From an uncultured bacterium (GTDB lineage Bacteria > Patescibacteriota > Minisyncoccia > Moranbacterales > GWC2-37-73), in NCBI GenBank assembly GCA_903824515.1, contig CAIJXA010000086.1, positions 1 through 10,162 on the forward strand: 10,162 nucleotides of DNA, read 5' to 3'. A program made the translations under genes and the position numbers. Below are positions 1 to 7,038 of the stretch, piece after piece; position 1 is the first letter of the stretch; the number at the start of each line of letters is the position of its first letter. The notes under the pieces are model-generated. The model ran no database searches. It was given only the letters and a program-made list of their open reading frames with translations, and was not told the DNA's origin.

Positions 1-90
1 AAAGAACTTTTTGATAAAATCGAAGTGAAGAAGAAAATAGTAATCGAAAATATTTTTGATTTAGAAAAAATAAATAACCTTGAAAAATAA
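1..90 (+). CDS. C-terminal end of an unidentified protein (partial)
   Basis: Frame 1 is open from the first base and ends at TAA 88-90, giving the last 29 residues of a protein that begins outside the window. The tail is rich in Lys, Glu, Ile and Asn (it ends NNLEK) and has no recognisable motif, so no function can be assigned. The stop lies only 2 bp before the ATG of the aminotransferase, and no promoter is visible between them. The two genes are therefore probably co-transcribed and perhaps translationally coupled. The fragment is short enough that chance openness in AT-rich DNA cannot be excluded, but the tight junction with a real gene supports it. Confidence 0.55.
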   Translation, partial: KELFDKIEVKKKIVIENIFDLEKINNLEK

Positions 91-92
91 AT

Positions 93-1394
93 ATGCGTAC
101 AAACATCGTGCATGAGGGGGCTGACGAACTGACTTATGAAATTCGGGGAATCGTTCGCGTAGCTGAACAACTAAAAAAACTGGGCGTGGAAATTGTTTGG
201 GAAAATATTGGCGATCCAATTGCCAAAGGTGAAACAGTTCCCCAGTGGATCAAGGACATTGTCGTCGCCACAATGCGTGAGGACAAGTCTTTTGGCTATT
301 CACCGACTAAAGGTGTTGTCAGTGCAAGAGAATTTATTTCAGCTGAAAGAAAAAAAGAATCAAATGTTTTGCTCAATCCAGAGGATATCCTCTTTTTTAA
401 TGGTTTGGGAGATGCGATTTCCAAGGTTTACACATACTTGCGTCACAGTGCGCGAGTGATTGGACCTTGTCCAGCTTATCCGACTCATTCTTCTGCGGAA
501 GCGGCTCACGCTGGTGCACCACACATAACTTACACGCTAGATTATCGTAAGAATTGGTATCCGAATCTTGAGGATATCCGAAACAAAGTAAAATACAATC
601 CGCTAGTTGCAGGAATTTTGATTATTAATCCTGACAATCCAACAGGTATGGTTTATCCCAAGCAAGTACTTAAAGAAATTGTTTCTATCGCTAGGGAATA
701 TGGACTTTTTTTAGTTGCTGATGAAACCTACGCACTCCTTTCTTATGGTCGCGAGCAAATGACGCCGCTTTATGAAGTGATTGGAACTGATGTGCCAGCA
801 ATTGTAATGCGCGGACTTTCCAAGGAAGTTCCGTGGCCAGGTTCGAGATGTGGATGGATTGAAGTTTACAACAAAGACAAGGACCCCGCTTTTGCTCGCT
901 ACGTTAAAACGTTAGTCGACGCAAAAATGTTGGAAGTTTGCTCAACGACTTTGCCGCAATTGGCACTTCCTCAAATCATAGGGGATGTGCGTTTTGCTGA
1001 GCATGTTCGTTTGCGTACAGAGAATTATCGAAAAAAGGCTGATATTGCTCGAGCCATCTTTTCTGGTATTAATGGGGTGATTGCACCTTGTCCGGAAAGT
1101 TCTTTTTATTATTCCGTCGTTTTTGAAGAGGGAGTTTTAAACAGTCAGCAAGCTTTGCCAATTGCCGATCAAGCCATTCGGGAATATCTCGAAAAAGAAG
1201 TTGAAGGTGTTTCTCCGGACAAAAGATTTGTGCTTTATTTGATGGCAGCCACAGGTGTATGTGTGGTGCCACTTTCTGGGTTTAACACTGATTTGCCAGG
1301 TTTCCGCATGACTCTGCTTGAGCCAGATCAGAAAAAATTTAAGGAAATGGTCACAAAAATTGCCGAATCAATTGAGAGATACATAAGAAGCTAA
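93..1394 (+). CDS. PLP-dependent class I/II aminotransferase, AlaA-like
   Basis: The 433-aa protein is a fold-type I, pyridoxal-phosphate-dependent aminotransferase, expected to be cytosolic and to move amino groups between an amino acid and a 2-oxoacid. Visible hallmarks are NPDNPTG at 179-185 (N182 contacts PLP), the AD-E-TY segment (D210 pairs with the pyridine nitrogen, Y213), GLSK with Schiff-base lysine K244, R252 in PGSRCGW for the phosphate, and R405 in GFRMTLL for the substrate carboxylate. The N-terminal YEIRG...NIGDP pattern and overall order resemble E. coli AlaA (glutamate-pyruvate aminotransferase) more than classical AspC. Length is slightly above the roughly 400 aa usual for the family. 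The exact substrate (alanine, aspartate or other) is not decided by these motifs. It starts 2 bp after the upstream stop, without a Shine-Dalgarno sequence. Confidence 0.93.
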   Translation: MRTNIVHEGADELTYEIRGIVRVAEQLKKLGVEIVWENIGDPIAKGETVPQWIKDIVVATMREDKSFGYSPTKGVVSAREFISAERKKESNVLLNPEDILFFNGLGDAISKVYTYLRHSARVIGPCPAYPTHSSAEAAHAGAPHITYTLDYRKNWYPNLEDIRNKVKYNPLVAGILIINPDNPTGMVYPKQVLKEIVSIAREYGLFLVADETYALLSYGREQMTPLYEVIGTDVPAIVMRGLSKEVPWPGSRCGWIEVYNKDKDPAFARYVKTLVDAKMLEVCSTTLPQLALPQIIGDVRFAEHVRLRTENYRKKADIARAIFSGINGVIAPCPESSFYYSVVFEEGVLNSQQALPIADQAIREYLEKEVEGVSPDKRFVLYLMAATGVCVVPLSGFNTDLPGFRMTLLEPDQKKFKEMVTKIAESIERYIRS

Positions 1395-1449
1395 AAAATT
1401 TTTAATTTAAAAGTGCGCAGTTTTTCTTGATTGCTACTTGCTGAATTTT

Positions 1450-1477
1450 TTGAATCTGGCAACTTTTGTGCTATGCT
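1450..1477 (+). promoter_or_regulatory. Promoter of the DUF11-repeat membrane protein gene
   Basis: TTGAAT (1450-1455), a 16-bp spacer and TATGCT (1472-1477) form a sigma-70-like promoter. A TG one base before the -10 (TGCTATGCT) makes it an extended -10 type. Transcription would begin near 1484. That start lies downstream of the possible TTG codon at 1466 and supports the ATG at 1511 as the true start. Confidence 0.65.
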
Positions 1478-1510
1478 AAAAGCAAACATAAAAATAAAAT
1501 AAACAAAAAT

Positions 1511-3421
1511 ATGCCTCTCCAAGATCTGAATAAAGATTTGTATAGTTTTAATAAGGAAAAGGATTCCTTTCACCCGCATGAGAAGAGTCAATATGATCCA
1601 ACTTATGGTGGGGTGCCAGTGGTTAGCCCTTTTGATGAAAAAGTGCAGTGGGAGAAGGCACGTAGACAACTGAATCCTTTTCAAAAAAGAATTTTAAGAA
1701 TTGCTTTAGCGGTGTTGTTTTTGATTATCCTTATTGTTGGCAGCTTTGTGTATTCTACTTGGTGGCAAAATAATGCTTTTCATCAAGATCGGGTAGCAAT
1801 TTCTTTTGAAGGTCCGAGTTCAGCGGATAGTACACAAACTGTGAAGTACATCATTCACTACAAGAATGACAATCAGGTCACACTGAACAATTCTGAAATA
1901 ATATTGAGTTATTCTGAAAATTTTCAACCTATTAATAACTTAAATTTGAAGTTTTTGAACTCAACCTCAAGTCGTATATTCATTGGCAACATCAAGCCCA
2001 AGAGTGAGGGTTCAGTTGAGGTGACCGGTATTTTTTATGCACCGAAAGATGCTCCGGTTTATTTGCGTGGAGCGATTAATTTTGTTCCCTCAAACGGCAA
2101 AAAACAGCTTTCAATGGAAACTCAGACAAGTGTCAACATAACAACTGCACCAGTTATTTTGGATGTTAGCGCCCCAGCTCAAGTTATGGACGGGGATAGA
2201 CTGGAATACGTCATTGATTATAAAAATCTGGATTTGAGACGTTTGAGTAATGTGCAAATTAGGGTTGATTTTCCTGAAGGTTTTCAAATGAGTGATTCTC
2301 AGCCGACACCTTCGCAAAATGGATCCTATTGGACGATTGGTGATCTTGATTCGACCCAGGGTGGAAAAATAAGGATTAGTGGAATGATGCATGGCACAGA
2401 TGGCCAAAGCAAGAAGATTACAGTATCCCTGGGACAACTTGAAGACAATGGTCAGTTGGCATTGTTCAACAAGCGCGAAATGAGCATGCAAATTGTTTTG
2501 CCGATTTTGACAGTCGGCCAAAGTTTGGACAATTCAGTTAGTGATGTTGTTAATGCTGGCGATGTTCTCAAATATACCGTTACTTATCACAACAGCAGCA
2601 CAGTTGCCTTACGAAACGCCATTGTGGCTGTTGAGCTCCAGGGAAAGGTTTTGGATTTTTCCGAAATTAAGGTTGAAAATGGTTCTTTCGATGGTTTAAA
2701 AAATACAATCACCTGGAAAGCTTCCGACTTGTCTGCTCTCATTAGTATAAACCCAAATGATACCGGAAAGCTTCATTTTTCAATTCCTGTTAAATCAATA
2801 ATACCAGTGGAGAGTAGTAATGATAAAAATTTTGTTATCAAAACAATCGCTCAAATTGATAGTCCGGATATTCCTACTCCAATTAATGCAAATAAAATAA
2901 TCGGAAGAAATACGCTTCAATTGAAACTAGCATCTAAGGTTATCTTAAGTACATTAGGATTTTTCACTGATGTGCAAATCAAAAATTATGGACTTATTCC
3001 AATACGAGTTGGGAAAGAAACCTTGTTTGCAATTCATTGGTCACTGGTTAATATTTCAAATGACATGGTCAATACCAGAGTTGTTTCATCTCTTCCTTCT
3101 GGCACGCGATGGACCGGAGTGACGTATCCTAGTAATGAAAAAGTCTCATATAATCCTCAAGCTAACCAATTAATTTGGGATGCTGGTAATATTACTGCTG
3201 GCACTGGCACGATTTTGCCTCCTAAGGAGGTTGAATTCCAAATTGGAGTTACTCCTCAGGAAAATCAGATTGATCAAGCAGTCAAATTAATAAATAATTC
3301 CATTTTCACGGGTAGTGATGCTTTTACGGGGAAAGATGTGATCGTTGAGAATCCAGAAAAAAATACTCAACTTCGTGAAGATCCAACAGTTGGCTATCTT
3401 GGCGGAAAAGCCGTAAAATAG
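1511..3421 (+). CDS. Single-pass membrane protein with four DUF11-like extracellular domains
   Basis: The 636-aa product has a polar cytoplasmic N-terminus of about 58 residues, then a transmembrane helix at about 61-83 (RILRIALAVLFLIILIVGSF). The rest is a long beta-rich extracytoplasmic part, with positive residues before the helix favouring N-in topology. Four repeats of about 115-145 residues can be seen, at about 95-212, 213-330, 331-455 and 468-615. Each has a 'KYxIxYKN'-type strand (VKYIIHYKN, LEYVIDYKN, LKYTVTYHN) and later an 'xxWxxGxL...G.I.xSG' turn. This resembles the DUF11/conserved-repeat Ig-like fold of surface proteins. No catalytic motif or LPXTG signal is present. Its role is unknown; adhesion, envelope scaffolding or host contact are guesses. 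A TTG at 1466 would add 15 residues but overlaps the promoter. The gene appears monocistronic. Confidence 0.82.
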   Translation: MPLQDLNKDLYSFNKEKDSFHPHEKSQYDPTYGGVPVVSPFDEKVQWEKARRQLNPFQKRILRIALAVLFLIILIVGSFVYSTWWQNNAFHQDRVAISFEGPSSADSTQTVKYIIHYKNDNQVTLNNSEIILSYSENFQPINNLNLKFLNSTSSRIFIGNIKPKSEGSVEVTGIFYAPKDAPVYLRGAINFVPSNGKKQLSMETQTSVNITTAPVILDVSAPAQVMDGDRLEYVIDYKNLDLRRLSNVQIRVDFPEGFQMSDSQPTPSQNGSYWTIGDLDSTQGGKIRISGMMHGTDGQSKKITVSLGQLEDNGQLALFNKREMSMQIVLPILTVGQSLDNSVSDVVNAGDVLKYTVTYHNSSTVALRNAIVAVELQGKVLDFSEIKVENGSFDGLKNTITWKASDLSALISINPNDTGKLHFSIPVKSIIPVESSNDKNFVIKTIAQIDSPDIPTPINANKIIGRNTLQLKLASKVILSTLGFFTDVQIKNYGLIPIRVGKETLFAIHWSLVNISNDMVNTRVVSSLPSGTRWTGVTYPSNEKVSYNPQANQLIWDAGNITAGTGTILPPKEVEFQIGVTPQENQIDQAVKLINNSIFTGSDAFTGKDVIVENPEKNTQLREDPTVGYLGGKAVK

Positions 3422-3443
3422 ACACTTAATTATCTAAGCATTA

Positions 3444-3512
3444 AAGCATTCAAACATCTTGATTGTATGCTTGCATGTTTGTGTTTTTGATTGTATGCTT
3501 CTATAATTGCAT
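3444..3512 (+). repeat. Heptamer-phased repeat region in front of tgt
   Basis: A perfect 14-bp direct repeat, TTGATTGTATGCTT, lies at 3459-3472 and 3487-3500. The copies are 28 bp apart, exactly four heptamers. CAAACAT (3451-3457) and ATGTTTG (3475-3481) form a perfect 7-bp inverted repeat followed by a T-rich stretch (3484-3488), so it could also serve as a weak terminator for the upstream gene. The tgt -35 and -10 boxes lie within the patch. Its architecture matches the other heptamer patches in the window, although its units are more degenerate. Confidence 0.55.
3479..3507 (+). promoter_or_regulatory. Promoter of tgt
   Basis: TTGTGT (3479-3484), a 17-bp spacer and TATAAT (3502-3507) match sigma-70 boxes, with a perfect -10. 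Transcription would begin near 3514, giving a leader of about 45 nt before the ATG at 3559. Part of the promoter is built from the 14-bp direct repeat. Confidence 0.6.
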
Positions 3513-3558
3513 GTTGGCATTTTTGCGTGGTTACATGATTTTGTGTTTATATAATTTT

Positions 3559-4839
3559 ATGGCTTTTGAATTGATTAAAAAACAAAATAATGGGCGTGCC
3601 GGAATATTGCACACAAAAAGCGGAGAAATTAATACTCCGTTTTTTATGCCTATTGCGACGAAGGGAGCAGTGAAAAATGTTTCGCCAGCTGATCTTGAGA
3701 AATTGGGTTCTGAAATTGTGCTTGGCAATACCTATCACCTTTGGCTTCGTCCTGGCGATGAGCTTATCGCTCGTGCGGGAGGACTTGGAAAATTTATGAA
3801 CTGGAAGAAATCGATTTTGACAGATTCTGGTGGTTATCAGGTTTTTTCACTTGGCGCCCGTGCAAAAGAAAAATATGGCACAAGCGGAGTGAAGATTTCG
3901 CACGCTGGTGTTAGCTTCGTCGATCCAATTGATGGTAAAAAATATTTTATGTCTCCAGAAAAATCAATTGAGATCCAGCTCAATCTTGGCTCAGATATGA
4001 TTATGGTACTGGATGAATGCCCACCTTTTCCTTGTTCATATGAGCAGGCAAAGGAGTCGATGGAGCTCACCTTGAAATGGGCAAAAAGATGCAAAGAATA
4101 CTTTGAGAAAAAAGTCATCAGTCATCAGTCATTGGTAAGCAGTGAGGAAAAAGCTGATGGCCGACTGCCGACTGCCGCTGGCAATAATTTTGTTTCTCGG
4201 CCACTTCTTTTTGGCATTGTGCAGGGTAGCATTTATGAAGATTTGAGGAAAGAGTGCGCACAGCGTTTGATTGAAATTGGCTTTGATGGCTACGCGATTG
4301 GTGGAGTTGCAGTTGGGGAACCACGCGAGCACTTATATGAAATTTTGGATTGGGTTGTGCCGCTTTTACCCGAGGAAAAACCTCGCTACTTGATGGGCCT
4401 TGGAAGACCTGAAGAACTGGTTAGGGCTGTTGCAGCTGGAATGGATATGTTTGATTGTGTTATTCCAACTCGCGAGGGAAGGCATGGCCGTCTTTTTTGT
4501 AAGCTCAAAAAAGACAATTTCCAATCTCAAATTTCAAATTCCAAAGATGGCGATATGAAGAAAACTAGTGATGGCGCACAAAATGCTCCATGTCCTATGC
4601 TCCATGATTCATCAGTAGATTTCTATGAAACAATTAATATCGCTAATAAAAAGTTCAAGGAAGATTTTACTCCAATTGAAGCTGGTTGTCAGTGCGACAC
4701 TTGTCAGCAATTTACGCGCGCCTATTTGCATCACTTGCTTAAAACAAATGAGCCGCTTTATTTGAAACTTTCTTCTGTGCATAATCTCCATTATTATCTT
4801 TCCTTGATGAGATTAATGAGGGAAAATTTGTTAAAGTAA
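3559..4839 (+). CDS. tgt: tRNA-guanine transglycosylase (queuine tRNA-ribosyltransferase), with two insertions
   Basis: The enzyme replaces guanine-34 in tRNAs for Asp, Asn, His and Tyr with preQ1, a step of queuosine synthesis. In this 426-aa form the general base is D89 (TDSGGYQ) and the nucleophile D299 (GMDMFDC). D152 (DECPP) and Q222 (VQGS) line the base pocket. GGVAVGE is of the bacterial type. Zinc is held by C377, C379, C382 and H408, with the same spacing as E. coli. The ATG at 3559 is preferred because family similarity begins at FELIKK; in-frame ATGs at 3463, 3511 and 3535 would only add an atypical hydrophobic leader. Usual length is about 375 aa. The excess comes from two segments absent in E. 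coli Tgt, about residues 186-213 and 318-351. Both coincide with 7-bp-periodic DNA. All catalytic and zinc residues remain, so the enzyme is probably active. queA is not in the window. Confidence 0.96.
   Translation: MAFELIKKQNNGRAGILHTKSGEINTPFFMPIATKGAVKNVSPADLEKLGSEIVLGNTYHLWLRPGDELIARAGGLGKFMNWKKSILTDSGGYQVFSLGARAKEKYGTSGVKISHAGVSFVDPIDGKKYFMSPEKSIEIQLNLGSDMIMVLDECPPFPCSYEQAKESMELTLKWAKRCKEYFEKKVISHQSLVSSEEKADGRLPTAAGNNFVSRPLLFGIVQGSIYEDLRKECAQRLIEIGFDGYAIGGVAVGEPREHLYEILDWVVPLLPEEKPRYLMGLGRPEELVRAVAAGMDMFDCVIPTREGRHGRLFCKLKKDNFQSQISNSKDGDMKKTSDGAQNAPCPMLHDSSVDFYETINIANKKFKEDFTPIEAGCQCDTCQQFTRAYLHHLLKTNEPLYLKLSSVHNLHYYLSLMRLMRENLLK
4113..4182 (+). repeat. Heptamer element inside tgt, first insertion
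   Basis: The left array reads AGTCATC, AGTCATC, AGTCATT, GGTAAGC (4113-4140). The right array reads GCTGATG, then GCCGACT, GCCGACT, GCCGCTG (4153-4180). CATCAG (4116-4121 and again 4123-4128) is perfectly complementary to CTGATG (4154-4159), and AGTC faces GACT, so the patch can fold back on itself. It encodes roughly VISHQSLVSSEEKADGRLPT, between the helix ending EYFEKK and the conserved LLFGIVQGS strand of Tgt. Confidence 0.7.
4514..4618 (+). repeat. Heptamer element inside tgt, second insertion
   Basis: Two 7-bp arrays lie in one phase. ACAATTT, CCAATCT, CAAATTT, CAAATTC, CAAAGAT run from 4514 to 4548. TGCTCCA, TGTCCTA, TGCTCCA, TGATTCA run from 4584 to 4611, starting exactly 70 bp (ten units) after the first. 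The arrays are not mutually complementary. The stretch encodes a low-complexity loop of about 35 residues just before the INIANKKFKEDF strand. In normal Tgt, HGxLF is followed within a few residues by that strand. Confidence 0.65.
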
Positions 4840-4954
4840 AAAAAGAATTATCGAAAGAATGAATATCTTAGATTGTATTATGTATGAGGGTTATTTTTTT
4901 GTGGTGATTTTGCTGCGAGGTGTTTCAATAAGCAGTAAAATATGGCGCACCCAT

Positions 4955-5281
4955 ATGAATGAGAAAAAATTAATAATAACTAAAAAGGGCAAGCTTAAAG
5001 AGATTCACAAGGATGATAAAATGGTTCAAACTTTTTTAACGGTGGTTGCAGACAGAAATCGCATGAAAATTATTCGTCTTTTGAGGGGTCAGATTTTAAC
5101 TGCAACTCAAATAAATTTGAAACTTAAACTTTCTCAAAATCTTACTTCTTATCATATTTCAAAATTAAAAAAAATTAGTTTTCTAAAAGAACGAAAAGAA
5201 GGAACCTTTCGTTTTTATACGGTTAATCTACCTAAAATTAGAGAATATAACAAACTTTTCAGGAAGCAATTGGGTATATAA
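4955..5281 (+). CDS. Small ArsR-family winged-helix transcription regulator
   Basis: The 108-aa protein carries an ArsR-type winged helix-turn-helix at about 24-90. FLTVVADRNRMKIIRLL corresponds to the family's 'LADPTRLRILRLL'. LSQNLTSYHISKLKK is the recognition helix, and FLKERKEGTFRFYTV is the wing. It should bind an operator as a dimer. It has no cysteine, so the classical thiolate metal-sensing site of ArsR/SmtB proteins is absent and the signal is unknown; a metal-independent regulator is likely. The frame is open to an ATG at 4859, which would add 32 residues (MNILDCIMYEG...). That extension is hydrophobic and unlike the family, so the ATG at 4955 is chosen, with modest certainty. Neither start has a Shine-Dalgarno sequence and no convincing promoter was found. 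The product is basic, rich in Lys and Arg. Confidence 0.8.
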   Translation: MNEKKLIITKKGKLKEIHKDDKMVQTFLTVVADRNRMKIIRLLRGQILTATQINLKLKLSQNLTSYHISKLKKISFLKERKEGTFRFYTVNLPKIREYNKLFRKQLGI

Positions 5282-5315
5282 AATAGAAGAATTCGCTGGC
5301 CAGTCATATCTTTAT

Positions 5316-5358
5316 ACCTTGCGGGTTCAACGGACGCAACCTTTCTAGCTGACAAGGT
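5316..5358 (+). other. Possible small RNA structure in the leader region upstream of the amidohydrolase promoter
   Basis: TTGCG (5319-5323) can pair with CGCAA (5335-5339). ACCTT (5339-5343 or 5316-5320) can pair with AAGGT (5354-5358). These short stems lie between the ArsR gene and the promoter at 5377. Nothing identifies a known RNA family, and the pairing may be chance. Confidence 0.15.
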
Positions 5359-5376
5359 GACATTGCGTATAATTTA

Positions 5377-5405
5377 TTGCGATTTTTTGTTAAAAATAGT
5401 ATAAT
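5377..5405 (+). promoter_or_regulatory. Promoter of the amidohydrolase (and perhaps murD)
   Basis: TTGCGA (5377-5382), 17 bp and TATAAT (5400-5405) form a near-consensus sigma-70 promoter. The predicted start near 5412 gives a leader of about 30 nt, almost entirely A with a few T and C and no Shine-Dalgarno motif. An ATG at 5431 opens a 5-codon frame (MKNYV) whose TGA at 5446-5448 overlaps the first codons of the main gene in another frame. Confidence 0.75.
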
Positions 5406-5440
5406 ATAAAAACAAAACAAAATAATTAAAATGAAAAATT

Positions 5441-7033
5441 ATGTATGATATCATTATAAAAAACGGAACTATTATCGATGGTACTGGCACGCCCAAATTC
5501 GTTGGGGATGTTGCAATTACAGAAGAAAAAATTCGTTTTATCGGTGACTTGCATAATGAACATGCAAAAGTTGAAATTGATGCAGCTGGAAAGTATGTCA
5601 CGCCTGGTTTTATTGACGTGAATAATCACTCAGATACTTATTGGCGGATATTTCTTGATCCAGCACTTGAAAGTCTTTTGCATCAGGGAATCACAACTAT
5701 TATTGGTGGAAACTGCGGCTCGTCGCTTGCTCCTTTGGCAAATCATGAAGTCATTCGCGGCATTCAAAAATGGGTTGACATTAAAAAGGTCAGCTTCAAT
5801 TGGCTTAGTATGAAAGAATTTTTGAATGAATTGCAGCAAAAGGGGTTAGCTTTAAACTTTGGAACACTTGTTGGGCACGGAACACTCAGGCGTGGTCTTA
5901 TCGGTGATGAGGTTCGAGACATCAGCCCGGCCGAGATGAAACTGATGAAAAAAATGTTAACCATAGCAATGAAGGAAGGCGCTCTTGGATTTTCGACTGG
6001 ACTGGTGTACACGCATGCAAAACTTGCTTCATCACGTGAAATTGCAGAGCTTGCTGAAATTGTGAGAAAATATAACGGAGTTTATACAACTCACATTCGA
6101 GGTGAAGGCAGTGAATTGATTAAGGCTGTTGAAGAGGCAATTCGGATCGCCAGTGAGACAGGCGTGCGTCTTCAAATTTCTCACCTTAAAGCTATGGGAA
6201 AAAAGAACTGGGCATTGATGGAAGAAGCTTTGAACTTAATTGAAACAGCAAGAACTAGTGGAATCGATGTTCATTTTGATGTATATCCTTACACTTCAAC
6301 TGGTAGCGTTTTGTATATAACCTTGCCAGATTGGGCCACGGAAGGAGGACGAACGATGATGCTTTCACGGTTGAAAGATGAAAAAACAAAAAGACGTATT
6401 ATCAAAGAAATGCATGCTAATGATTTTGATTATTCAAAAATAATAATTTCAATTTCCGCTTTGGATAAAACCCTCAATCGTAAAAGTGTGGTGGAGTTGG
6501 CCCAGATTCAAGGAAAGACGGTGGAGGAGGTTATTGTTGATATCTTAATTGCAAGTGATGGTCAGGTTGTAACCATGATGGATGTGCTCAGTGAAAAAAA
6601 TGTTGATAAGGGCGTATTGAATCCTTTTTCAATTATTTCATCTAATGGATCTGGATATTCTTTGGAGCATCACAAAACAGGCGAAATGGTGCATCCTCGT
6701 AATTTTGGAGCTTTTCCTCGTGTGCTGGCAAAATATGTCAGAGATCGTGGAGTTATTGGTTGGGAAGAGGCAGTTTACAAGATGAGCGGTCTGCCTGCAA
6801 AAAAGTTTGAATTGTCAAATCGAGGCATTTTGCTTGAGGGAAATTATGCTGATATTGTGGTTTTTGATCCGGAAAAAATTCAAGATTTAGCCACAGTTGA
6901 AAATCCTTATCAATACAGTAAGGGAATCAGTTGTGTGCTCGTGAATGGACAAATTGCCTTAAATAGTGGCAAGATTACTGACCAAAGAGCCGGAGAAGTT
7001 TTACGGAGAAAAACTTCACTTTTTGAATTCTAA
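5441..7033 (+). CDS. Amidohydrolase of the D-aminoacylase / N-acyl-D-amino-acid deacylase family, with substituted active-site residues
   Basis: The 530-aa protein has the layout of D-aminoacylases (cytosolic, amidohydrolase superfamily), which remove the acyl group from N-acyl-D-amino acids. The N-terminal beta-sandwich (DIIIKNGTIIDGTG) leads into the TIM barrel at TPGFID, and the sandwich closes near 467-510 (GNYADIVVFDP...VLVNGQ). Conserved metal-site residues remain: C92 in GGNCGSSLAP, H218 in TTHIRGEG and H248 in ISHLK. Two key positions differ. The first His of the HxH motif is N61 (DVNNHSD, where DVHTHSD is usual), and the catalytic Asp of the 'SDG' motif is N402 (SSNGSGYSLEHH). The frame is intact and otherwise well conserved, so it is not a pseudogene. 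A subfamily with a one-metal site or another reaction is more likely. It has its own promoter and lies 89 bp before murD. Classical D-aminoacylase activity should not be assumed. Confidence 0.85.
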   Translation: MYDIIIKNGTIIDGTGTPKFVGDVAITEEKIRFIGDLHNEHAKVEIDAAGKYVTPGFIDVNNHSDTYWRIFLDPALESLLHQGITTIIGGNCGSSLAPLANHEVIRGIQKWVDIKKVSFNWLSMKEFLNELQQKGLALNFGTLVGHGTLRRGLIGDEVRDISPAEMKLMKKMLTIAMKEGALGFSTGLVYTHAKLASSREIAELAEIVRKYNGVYTTHIRGEGSELIKAVEEAIRIASETGVRLQISHLKAMGKKNWALMEEALNLIETARTSGIDVHFDVYPYTSTGSVLYITLPDWATEGGRTMMLSRLKDEKTKRRIIKEMHANDFDYSKIIISISALDKTLNRKSVVELAQIQGKTVEEVIVDILIASDGQVVTMMDVLSEKNVDKGVLNPFSIISSNGSGYSLEHHKTGEMVHPRNFGAFPRVLAKYVRDRGVIGWEEAVYKMSGLPAKKFELSNRGILLEGNYADIVVFDPEKIQDLATVENPYQYSKGISCVLVNGQIALNSGKITDQRAGEVLRRKTSLFEF

Positions 7034-7038
7034 ATTTT

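Noticed and set aside
1466..1510. Upstream TTG start adding 15 residues to the membrane protein
   Set aside because: The codon lies between the -35 and -10 boxes of the promoter and before the predicted transcription start.
2111..2521. Minus-strand open frame of 136 codons
   Set aside because: It lies wholly inside the DUF11 gene, has no domain resemblance and no promoter; the same holds for the other reverse-strand frames.
3550..3555. A second TATAAT directly before the tgt ATG
   Set aside because: No -35 box at acceptable spacing (TTGCGT is 21 bp away), and transcription would start after the ATG.
3463..3558. Hydrophobic N-terminal extension of Tgt that could pass for a signal or membrane segment
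   Set aside because: It is encoded by the promoter and repeat region, begins before the transcription start, and Tgt is a cytosolic enzyme whose family similarity begins at 3559.
5321..5340. GGTTCAA reminiscent of a tRNA T-arm
   Set aside because: The flanking bases do not form a 5-bp T stem and no acceptor, D or anticodon arm is found around it.
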